Source: Hymenobacter translucens
GTDB taxonomy: Bacteria; Bacteroidota; Bacteroidia; Cytophagales; Hymenobacteraceae
Length of the DNA stretch: 64,000 nucleotides
Assembly: GCF_020685205.1 (NCBI RefSeq)
Contig: NZ_JAJERB010000012.1
Location: 1-64,000, forward strand
Reading direction: 5' to 3'
Shown piece after piece: positions 16,130-27,344 of this stretch. Position numbers and translations under genes: made by a program. A model generated the notes under the pieces. It was not told the origin of the DNA. It saw nothing but the letters and a program-made list of their open reading frames with translations, and ran no database searches. The first letter of the stretch is position 1; every line of letters starts with the position of its first letter.

Positions 16130-16711
16130 CTACCTGTCCAGACAGGTAAAGAGGAGCTGCTGCGCGTCGTCCAGCTGCTGGCGGCGATAACCCGCCCGGG
16201 CCATGACCTGCAAGCCGGGGAAAGCCAACACCAGGAGCCGGGCCAGCTCCCGGGCCGGGCGCGGGCTGGCCACCGAGCCATCCTGCTGGCCACGTTCAAT
16301 CGCTTGGGTCAATACTTCCTCCATCTGCTGCAAGTCCTCGACCACTCGTTGCCGCACCGCGGGGTCGTGCGGGGCCAGTTCCACCGCTTGGTTGATGCTC
16401 ATGCAGCCCAGCAAGGGTTCGTTTGAATTGACGTCGGCAAACAGCGAGTGGAAAAAGGTCTCGATGGCCCGGCGGGCGGGCTGCTGCTGCAGCACCCGGT
16501 GTGCGTCGCGGGCCCGGGCCTGCCGGTAGGCGTCAAAAGCCGCAAGGAACAAGTCGCGCTTGCCCCCAAAGGTGGCGTAGAGGCTGCTTTTGCTCAGGCC
16601 CGTGGCGGCCAGCAAATCGGTCAGGGAAGTCGCCTCGTAGCCCTTGCGCCAGAACGCCCGCATGGCCTGGTGCAGCGCTTCCGTGGTATCAAATTCCTGG
16701 GGACGTGACAT
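16130..16711 (-). CDS. TetR/AcrR family transcriptional repressor
   Basis: A 193-residue regulator. The N-terminal helix-turn-helix is typical (TTEALHQAMRAFWRKGYEATSL, then LLAATGLSKSSLYATFGGKRDLF), followed by a helical ligand domain ending near the C-terminus. The frame is open to 16759, but I prefer the ATG at 16711 (MSRPQEFD), which gives the usual short N-terminal arm. It probably represses itself and the downstream hydrolase through the two related palindromes flanking it. The ligand is unknown. Confidence 0.85.
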   Translation of the reverse strand: MSRPQEFDTTEALHQAMRAFWRKGYEATSLTDLLAATGLSKSSLYATFGGKRDLFLAAFDAYRQARARDAHRVLQQQPARRAIETFFHSLFADVNSNEPLLGCMSINQAVELAPHDPAVRQRVVEDLQQMEEVLTQAIERGQQDGSVASPRPARELARLLVLAFPGLQVMARAGYRRQQLDDAQQLLFTCLDR

Positions 16712-16770
16712 TAGCTGGTGAGGTGAGCAAAGCGGGCTGGACTGACTTTGGGCCGGCAAGTTACGATTAA

Positions 16771-16784
16771 GAACCGTTCAGTCC
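16771..16784. promoter_or_regulatory. Candidate TetR operator before tetR
   Basis: Read on the minus strand this is GGACTGAACGGTTC, the near-copy of the site at 16095-16108, 60 bp before the tetR start. From here to 17158 no gene or other clear element was seen; one minus-strand frame of 69 codons lacks any support. Confidence 0.45.
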
Positions 16785-17158
16785 AAAACTTAGTTCCGAC
16801 AGGCGATTAAGGGAGCAACACGTTGCCGGTTGCGTCTAGCCCGCACAGAAGCCCCCACTCGTTTAACTTTTGTACCAAACTTTTAACCAAGGCCAAACTC
16901 AGCGAGGATGAGCTCATAAAGAGTGGGTACCATGCCAGGGGCTCTGGTTTCGCTGGCGTTCGGCCCTGTCGTCGGGACGCGATGAGACAACAGACTCGGC
17001 CACAAGCAGGCAGCAAACGTCAACTACATACTTAAAAGCCGTGCTGTTTTGCCGGAAACCAGCTTTCCGGCAAAATACCAACTGGACGGTTTCGCAGGGG
17101 CTATCCTGACGCAAACCATTTCTTAGCGAGTAGGCAAACCATTGAGCAGCAAAATGAG

Positions 17159-17200
17159 TATTTAGGCTACCTTAAATAAATATTTAGGGCAGCCTAAATA
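17159..17200. promoter_or_regulatory. Tandem DtxR/MntR-type operators before the Nramp gene
   Basis: Two 20-bp palindromes start 22 bp apart. The first is TATTTAGG, 4-bp spacer, CTTAAATA (one mismatch) at 17159-17178. The second is TATTTAGG, 4-bp spacer, CCTAAATA (perfect) at 17181-17200. This arm pattern resembles sites of DtxR/MntR-family metal-dependent repressors. They sit 35-76 bp before the start of an Nramp metal importer, where metal-dependent repression is expected. No DtxR-family gene is in the window, so a chromosomal regulator would have to act. Confidence 0.65.
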
Positions 17201-17234
17201 TTGTACCTTGCCGGCTCATCCTATCCCTCCTGCT

Positions 17235-18614
17235 ATGGAAACTTTACTCATGCCCCCGGCGCCGCTGCCGGTAACGCCGGCCCCGGTCGCCGCCGAGCCC
17301 GGCTGGCGCAAGCCGCGCAACGCGCCTTCGCTGCGCGAAGTGTACGCTTCCATCAAGGTGCCGCCGGCCAGCGCCTCGTTCTGGCGCAAGCTGTTTGCCT
17401 TCTGGGGGCCCGGTTTGATGGTGGCCGTGGGCTACATGGACCCCGGCAACTGGGCCACCGACCTGGCCGGCGGCTCGCGCTACGGCTACACCCTGCTGTC
17501 TGTGATTTTAATTTCCAACCTGTTCGCCATGCTGCTGCAGCACCTGGCGGCCAAGCTGGGCATCGTCACGGGCCGCGACCTGGCCCAGGCTTGCCGCGAC
17601 CACTACTCCAAGCCCGTAGCCATGGTGCTCTGGGTGCTCTGCGAAATTGCCATCGCCGCCTGCGACCTGGCCGAGGTTATTGGCTCGGCCATTGCCCTGA
17701 ACCTGCTTTTCGGTCTGCCCCTGAGCTGGGGCGTGGTGCTCACGGTGCTCGACGTGCTGGTGGTGCTCTACTTCCAGAACAAGGGCTTTCGGGTTATTGA
17801 GAGCATCGTGGCGGGCCTCATCGTCATCATCTTTGGCTGCTTCGTGTACGAAATCATCGTCTCGAACCCGGACTACATGGCCATGCTCGGCGGGCTGGTG
17901 CCCCGCCCCGAAGTGGTGACCAACCCGCAGATGCTTTACATCGCCATCGGCATACTGGGGGCCACCGTGATGCCGCACAACCTGTATCTGCACTCCAGCA
18001 TCGTGCAAACCCGCCAGATTGAGCAGACCGAGCCCGGCAAGCGCATGGCCATCAAGTTCGCCACCATCGACTCGACGGTGGCCTTGTTTCTGGCCTTCTT
18101 CGTGAACGCCGCCATCCTGGTCACGGCCGCCGCGACCTTCCACAAGACGGGCATGTACAACGTGGCCGACATCAACGACGCCCACAAGTTGCTCACGCCG
18201 GTGCTCGGGGCAGGCGCGGCCAGCATGCTCTTCGCGGTGGCCCTGCTGGCGGCGGGCCAGAACTCCACGCTCACCGGCACGCTGGCCGGGCAAATTGTGA
18301 TGGAAGGCTTCCTCAACATCAGGCTCAAGCCCTGGCTGCGCCGGCTGCTCACCCGCAGCATCGCCGTGGTGCCGGCCCTGATTGTGACGCTGCTCTACGG
18401 CGAAAAGGGCACCGGCCAACTGCTGGTGCTCAGCCAAGTGATTCTGTCTTTGCAGCTCAGCTTTGCCGTAGTGCCGCTGGTGCTCTTCACCAGCAGCCGG
18501 GCCAAGATGGGCGTGTTTGCCAACGGCCCGCTGGTCAACGCCACGGCCTGGATCGTGTCGGGCATCATCATCGCCCTGAACGTGTACCTGCTCGTGCAGA
18601 CTTTTTTCGGCTAG
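17235..18614 (+). CDS. mntH: Nramp-family divalent metal importer (MntH-like)
   Basis: A 459-residue inner-membrane protein with about eleven membrane segments, importing Mn2+ or Fe2+ with protons. The metal-site motifs of the family are present: DPGNWATD in the first segment (about 69-76) and GATVMPHNLYLHSS in the sixth (about 250). The frame is open from 17208, but that start would lie on the promoter; the ATG at 17235 (METLLMP) is preferred. The tandem operator just upstream predicts repression when metal is abundant. An importer next to a block of metal exporters is notable: Mn or Fe supply may offset Zn or Cd stress. Confidence 0.93.
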   Translation: METLLMPPAPLPVTPAPVAAEPGWRKPRNAPSLREVYASIKVPPASASFWRKLFAFWGPGLMVAVGYMDPGNWATDLAGGSRYGYTLLSVILISNLFAMLLQHLAAKLGIVTGRDLAQACRDHYSKPVAMVLWVLCEIAIAACDLAEVIGSAIALNLLFGLPLSWGVVLTVLDVLVVLYFQNKGFRVIESIVAGLIVIIFGCFVYEIIVSNPDYMAMLGGLVPRPEVVTNPQMLYIAIGILGATVMPHNLYLHSSIVQTRQIEQTEPGKRMAIKFATIDSTVALFLAFFVNAAILVTAAATFHKTGMYNVADINDAHKLLTPVLGAGAASMLFAVALLAAGQNSTLTGTLAGQIVMEGFLNIRLKPWLRRLLTRSIAVVPALIVTLLYGEKGTGQLLVLSQVILSLQLSFAVVPLVLFTSSRAKMGVFANGPLVNATAWIVSGIIIALNVYLLVQTFFG

Positions 18615-18695
18615 GCTAACGCCTGGCTGCTGGTTGGTTTCGCCGGGGCTCTGGTCCCGGGGCGCCCTCTCCTTGCCTTTTAGCTCCGGTGTTCT

Positions 18696-19583
18696 ATGCG
18701 TGCATTTCGACTTCTCTCCCTGGGCCTCCTGTTGACCGGTGGCCTGCCCGCGCTGGCGCAAGCCCCCACCGGGCTGCCCGCCCCGGACCCCGCCGGCGTG
18801 GACACGCTGCGGGCCCGCAAACGGGTTTACACCTTGTTCAAGCCCGTGCCCCGGCCCCTGATGCGGCCGCTGAGCACCGACCGGCCCGACGCCACGGAAA
18901 GCGCCTACTCGGTGGACGCGGGCCACTTCCAGCTGGAAACCGACGTGCTGCGCCTGGGCCGCTCCCGCTTAGCGGGGCAGGCGGTTGCGCAACAGGAGCT
19001 GGGGTTTAACCACGCCAATCTGAAAATGGGGCTCACCCACAACGTGGACCTGCAGGTGGTGGTCGAGTCCTACACCGTGCAGACGGAGGGCGAGGGCGAC
19101 ACGGGCACCCGGCGAGCGGGTTTCGGCGACGTGACCGTGCGGCTCAAGCGCAACCTGTGGGGCAACGACGGGGGCCCCACGGCCTTTGCCCTGATGCCCT
19201 TCGTGAAGCTGCCCACGGGCCGCAGCTGCGGCAACGGCGCCTGGGAGGGCGGTATCGTCACCCCTTTTTCGGTGCAGCTGCCCCACGATTTTACCCTGGG
19301 CACGCAATTTCAGGCCACCCTCAACCGCGACAGCGAAGCCCGGGAGCACTTCCTGGAGCTGGCGCCCACGCTGACGGTGGGCCACGATTTGTACAAAACC
19401 CTGGGCGGGTTTGTGGAAATTGCCACGGCCTGGGACACCCGGGGTCGCGCTTGGAGCACCACGCTCAACGGCGGGCCCGTGCTGCGCCTGGGCGAGAACC
19501 TGCAGCTGGACACGGGCATCAACCTGGCCCTGACCAAGGACACGCCCACCACCTATTTTCTCGGCTGTAGCTTCCGGCGCTAA
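18696..19583 (+). CDS. Outer-membrane beta-barrel protein, transporter-like
   Basis: A 295-residue secreted protein with a signal peptide ending at ALAQA (about 22). The mature part begins with RPLSTDRPDATESAYSVDAGHFQLE and consists of alternating beta strands ending in an aromatic/basic C-terminus (YFLGCSFRR), typical of outer-membrane barrels of the family related to the meta-pathway phenol-degradation transporters. Members near metal genes are common in Bacteroidota, but the substrate is unknown. It follows mntH by 81 bp and may be co-transcribed. Confidence 0.75.
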   Translation: MRAFRLLSLGLLLTGGLPALAQAPTGLPAPDPAGVDTLRARKRVYTLFKPVPRPLMRPLSTDRPDATESAYSVDAGHFQLETDVLRLGRSRLAGQAVAQQELGFNHANLKMGLTHNVDLQVVVESYTVQTEGEGDTGTRRAGFGDVTVRLKRNLWGNDGGPTAFALMPFVKLPTGRSCGNGAWEGGIVTPFSVQLPHDFTLGTQFQATLNRDSEAREHFLELAPTLTVGHDLYKTLGGFVEIATAWDTRGRAWSTTLNGGPVLRLGENLQLDTGINLALTKDTPTTYFLGCSFRR

Positions 19584-19610
19584 CAGTTCGTCCCGCTTGC
19601 CGGCCCGGCC

Positions 19611-20081
19611 ATGGAAATCTATCACGCCCGCATCACCGACGCCCAGCGCATCCTGACGGCCCTGGACCTGCCCGCGCCGCTGCGCAGCAAGCTGGCCGGG
19701 CTGACCCTGCTGGCCCTGGCCGGGGTAGGCCCGGACACGCCGTGGAGCGCAGCCCGCGACGAACGCAAGGGCATGGCCCATGGCATTCGCGACTTCATGC
19801 GCACGGTCTACGGCTGGCGCGAAGCATCCACCGAGCACTCGTTCCTGCTCATGCGCGAGCAGGTGCTGCGGCCGCTGGTGGCCACGGGCCTGGTCTTGCG
19901 CAACCCCGATAACCCTGCCCTGGCCTGCACCAGCCCCCGGCTGCACTTCGCGCTCACGCCGACACTGGTCCCGCTGCTGCGGGCCTACGGGACCCCGCAC
20001 TGGGAGAATGCCCTGGTTGTCTTTCAGCAAACGGACAGTGCGGGTTTGGCGCTGCGCCCGACGGGCAGCCCGACGGGCTAA
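19611..20081 (+). CDS. Orphan N-terminal domain of BsuBI/PstI restriction endonuclease
   Basis: A 156-residue protein that resembles the N-terminal helix-turn-helix domain of BsuBI/PstI-type endonucleases: AQRILTALDLP, LTLLALAGVGPDTPWSAARD, GIRDFMRTVYGW, LVATGLVLRNPDNPA and a terminal LRAYGTPHWENAL. Full enzymes are about twice as long, with the catalytic domain in the C-terminal half. Here the frame stops soon after the GTPxWE motif, and no methyltransferase lies nearby. It is either a remnant of a lost R-M system or a DNA-binding domain kept for regulation. It starts 27 bp after the upstream gene. Confidence 0.65.
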   Translation: MEIYHARITDAQRILTALDLPAPLRSKLAGLTLLALAGVGPDTPWSAARDERKGMAHGIRDFMRTVYGWREASTEHSFLLMREQVLRPLVATGLVLRNPDNPALACTSPRLHFALTPTLVPLLRAYGTPHWENALVVFQQTDSAGLALRPTGSPTG

Positions 20082-20146
20082 TTGGCTGGCTGGGGAACCT
20101 TCGCCGGCGATTAGCGGTAAAAGCAGCTCCGGCCCCCGGGAATTGT

Positions 20147-20154
20147 TACCTTCG
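20147..20154 (+). promoter_or_regulatory. -7-like box before the cysteine-rich gene
   Basis: TACCTTCG, one change from TAnnTTTG, lies 8 bp before the ATG at 20162. The same octamer is the -7 element proposed at 7249. Confidence 0.35.
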
Positions 20155-20161
20155 CCGCATC

Positions 20162-20491
20162 ATGCGCCTGCTCAGCCTGTTTTTTGCCTGCTACTTCGCG
20201 TTGCTCTCCTGCATGACTTGCACGGACGAGGTGACCGTGTGCCAGGACCAGGCCCAATCGACGGTGGCCGCGGCCACGCATTCGGACTGCAGCACGGACG
20301 CGCTGGGCGACTGGTGCTCGCCGCTCTGCCAGTGCCACTGCTGCGGCGGGGTAGTGGTAACGCTAACCAGTGGCGCCCTGGCCATGTACCCCCAGGTGAC
20401 CGAGTGGGGCAGCAGCCCCCAACACGGCCGGCTGATTGTGGGCGTTCCGACCCGGGACTTCGGGGCCGTGTGGCAGCCGCCCCAGGCCTAA
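20162..20491 (+). CDS. Small cysteine-rich exported protein (DUF6660-like)
   Basis: A 109-residue protein with an N-terminal hydrophobic signal and many cysteines (CMTCTDE, CSTDALGDWCSPLCQCHCCGG). The arrangement, with a late CxPxCxCxCC cluster, resembles the DUF6660 family often found next to heavy-metal efflux genes in Bacteroidota. The cysteines could bind metal in the periplasm, but the role is unknown. It directly precedes the czcA fusion gene; the 195 bp between them hold nothing I recognise. Confidence 0.65.
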   Translation: MRLLSLFFACYFALLSCMTCTDEVTVCQDQAQSTVAAATHSDCSTDALGDWCSPLCQCHCCGGVVVTLTSGALAMYPQVTEWGSSPQHGRLIVGVPTRDFGAVWQPPQA

Positions 20492-20686
20492 CCCTTTCCT
20501 CTTTTTCCTGCTGACCACCCTCTCCGGGCGGCCAACTCCCGAGCGGAGTTGACCCGTCGGAGCTTGTCAACGCGTGGCGTTGGCTCCCGGGTGCGTTCCA
20601 TCCCCGCCGTTCCCGCTTTAGCAGCCGGAACCGCCGGGTCGCAGGGTCTTTTTCGAAAGTGTTAGACCTAACCCCCACAGCAACGG

Positions 20687-25090
<4,404 letters not shown>

Positions 25091-25124
25091 AGTCTCATCC
25101 ACTCTTTGACTTGACCCGATTTCC

Positions 25125-26303
25125 ATGAATAAGATTGCATCCCTACTCCTGCTGCTCAGCCTAACCCTGGCCGGCTGCGGTGCTGACAAGAAAGAAACCG
25201 CGGAGGCCGAACCCGCTGCCAAAGGCCAGGAATCCGGTGAAGCCGGTGAAGCCGAAGAAGCTTCCGATATGGTGACCCTCTCCGCGGCCGAACAGCAGGC
25301 CGCGGGCCTGAAAACCGCCCGCCTGACCGATCGGCCCATGGGCGCAGGGCTGGCCGTGACCGGCACCCTGGACGTGCCCCCAGAAAGCACCGTCAACATC
25401 ACGGCCCCACTGGGCGGCTTCGTGGAGAATACGGAGCTGCTGCAGGGGGCCCGCGTGCGCAAGGGCGAGGTGCTGGCCACCATCCGCAACCCCGAGTTCG
25501 TGACCCTGCAGCAAGACTACCTCGAAACCCGCGCCCGCCTCGACTACGCCCGCACCGAGCTGGCCCGCCAAAAAGAACTCTACGAGCAGGAAGTAGCCCC
25601 CCAGAAAAACTACCAGCGCGCCCAGGCCGATTATCGGGCCCTGCAGGTGCAAACCAACGCCCAGGCGGCCCGGCTGCGGTTGGCCGGCCTACCCGTGGGT
25701 GGGCGCATCGTCACCACGGCCAGCCTCCGTGCCCCGCGGGCGGGCTTCGTGCGCACGGTCAACGTCACGGTGGGGCAGGCCGTGACGGCCACCGATGCCC
25801 TGTTTGAAATCGTGGACCCTGAGCACCTGCACGTGGAGCTTACCGTCTTCGAGCGCGACGTGGCCCGGGTGCAGAAGAACCAACTCATTCGCTTTACGCT
25901 GGCCAGCGACTCCGCCGGCTCGCGCCGCGAGCGCACGGCCCGCGTCTACCTGGTCGGTAAGGCCATTGGCGAGGACCGCACGGTGCGCGTGCACGGCCAT
26001 TTGGACCAGGAAAACGACCCCGCCCTGCTGCCCGGCCTCTACGTGCGGGCCCTGATTGAAACCGGCCGCACCCAGGCCCCGACCTTGCCCGACGCGGCCC
26101 TGGTCCGCTTCGAGGGCAAGAACTACGCCTTTGCCGTGGAAGCCGCCGGCCGCTACCGCCTGGTGCCGGTAACCCTGGGCCGCAGCGAGGACAACTTCAC
26201 CGAAGTCACCCTGCCCGAAGGAGTGGCGGCCACGACCACCTTCGTCACGGACGGCGCCTACTCGCTGCTGGCCAAGATGAAAAACGCCGAAGAGGAAGAA
26301 TAG
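25125..26303 (+). CDS. czcB: RND efflux periplasmic adaptor (CzcB-like)
   Basis: A 392-residue lipoprotein: the signal peptide ends with a lipobox LAGC (cysteine near 18). An acidic linker (residues about 22-50) is followed by the usual adaptor modules: lipoyl half (VNITAPLGGFVENTELLQGARVRKGEVLATI), a helical hairpin (about 125-180), the second lipoyl half (LRAPRAGFVRTVNVTVGQAV) and beta-barrel and membrane-proximal domains. It links the CzcA-TolC fusion pump across the periplasm. No HMBD metal-binding motif is present, unlike the two adaptors of the copper operon. Confidence 0.92.
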   Translation: MNKIASLLLLLSLTLAGCGADKKETAEAEPAAKGQESGEAGEAEEASDMVTLSAAEQQAAGLKTARLTDRPMGAGLAVTGTLDVPPESTVNITAPLGGFVENTELLQGARVRKGEVLATIRNPEFVTLQQDYLETRARLDYARTELARQKELYEQEVAPQKNYQRAQADYRALQVQTNAQAARLRLAGLPVGGRIVTTASLRAPRAGFVRTVNVTVGQAVTATDALFEIVDPEHLHVELTVFERDVARVQKNQLIRFTLASDSAGSRRERTARVYLVGKAIGEDRTVRVHGHLDQENDPALLPGLYVRALIETGRTQAPTLPDAALVRFEGKNYAFAVEAAGRYRLVPVTLGRSEDNFTEVTLPEGVAATTTFVTDGAYSLLAKMKNAEEEE

Positions 26304-26346
26304 CCGCGCGGCCGGCAAACGCGTTCAATCCACCTTATCCCACCCG

Positions 26347-26676
26347 ATGAGCTACCTGCAGCCCCTGTTCCTGTTTTTTCTTGCCGGCCTCTGCGAAATC
26401 GGGGGCGGCTACCTGATGTGGCAGTGGCTCAAAGCGGACCGTCCGGCCTGGGTGGGACTACTGGGGGCCGGGCTGCTCGTCGCGTACGGCTGGGTGGCCA
26501 CGTGGCAGCTCACTTCTTTCGGCAAGACCTACGCCGTGTACGGCGGCGTGTTCGTGGTCATGTCGATTGCCTGGGCTTGGTACTTCGACGGCTTCCGGCC
26601 CGACCGGTTCGATGTGCTGGGCGGGACGATTATTATGCTCGGGCTGGCCGTTATCCTGTTCTGGCCCCGTCCCTAA
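26347..26676 (+). CDS. ynfA: YnfA family small membrane protein
   Basis: A 109-residue protein with four membrane segments and the conserved features of the YnfA (UPF0060) family: LAGLCEIGGGYLMWQWL near the N-terminus, YGWVATWQ, FGKTYAVYGGVFVVMSIAWAW and a C-terminal GxxIIMLGxxVIL. The family is related to small multidrug-resistance transporters and often sits in metal or biocide resistance clusters. It lies between the Czc genes and a second small membrane protein, with 5 bp between them. Confidence 0.85.
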   Translation: MSYLQPLFLFFLAGLCEIGGGYLMWQWLKADRPAWVGLLGAGLLVAYGWVATWQLTSFGKTYAVYGGVFVVMSIAWAWYFDGFRPDRFDVLGGTIIMLGLAVILFWPRP

Positions 26677-26681
26677 CTCGT

Positions 26682-27296
26682 ATGCTGGAACTCCTCACCG
26701 GTGCTTTGGTGCTCAGCTTGCTGCACGCCGCCATTCCCAACCACTGGGCGCCCGTGCTGGCCGTAGCGCGCGCCGAGGGCTGGCCCCTGCGGCGGGCGGT
26801 GGGGGTGACGATGGTGGCCGGGCTGGCCCACGTGCTCAGCACCGTGGGCATCGGGCTCGCCCTGGGCCTGCTCGGCTGGCGCCTCTCGGCCCGCTTCGAG
26901 CAGTTTGCCGGGTGGGTGGCGCCCCTGCTGCTCATCGTCATCGGCGTGCTGTACGCCTTTTCCGGGCCCGGCCATACCCACCCCGACCCGCGGCCCGTGC
27001 GCCAGCGTACGCCGCGCCGGCGCGTGGTGCTGGGCCTGGCCGCGACCATGTTCCTGGCCCCCTGCCTGGAAATCCAGACCTTCTTTCTGGCCGCCGGCAC
27101 CCACGGCCCGGCCGCGCTGGCCCTGCTCATGAGCGTGTACCTGCTGGCCTCCGTGTCGGCCATGTGCGCGCTGGTAGCGCTGGCCCACCGCGGCCTGGGC
27201 CGCCTCAACGTGGACGGACTCGCCCAGCACGAGCGGCGCCTGACCGGGGCGGTGCTCGTGCTGGTGGGCGTGGCCGGCTTTTTCGTGGACTGGTAG
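26682..27296 (+). CDS. Polytopic membrane protein, NicO/UreH-like
   Basis: A 204-residue protein with about six membrane segments. Its first segment carries LLHAAIPNHWAPV and the second VAGLAHVLSTVGIG, a histidine pattern like that of NicO/RcnA and UreH-type nickel and cobalt transporters. The loop after the third segment, GHTHPDPRP, adds more histidines. The long frame opens at 26418, but that part overlaps ynfA out of frame; the ATG at 26682, 5 bp after the ynfA stop, is preferred. Metal export is plausible from context, not shown. Confidence 0.65.
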   Translation: MLELLTGALVLSLLHAAIPNHWAPVLAVARAEGWPLRRAVGVTMVAGLAHVLSTVGIGLALGLLGWRLSARFEQFAGWVAPLLLIVIGVLYAFSGPGHTHPDPRPVRQRTPRRRVVLGLAATMFLAPCLEIQTFFLAAGTHGPAALALLMSVYLLASVSAMCALVALAHRGLGRLNVDGLAQHERRLTGAVLVLVGVAGFFVDW

Positions 27297-27344
27297 CCCC
27301 GGGCTCCCCGCCACCTCACTCTTACCCCTGACATTCTTATTCCC

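Noticed and set aside
16807..17016. Minus-strand gene of 69 codons between tetR and mntH
   Set aside because: No recognisable domain or signal, and its codon use is unlike the neighbours; considered non-coding.
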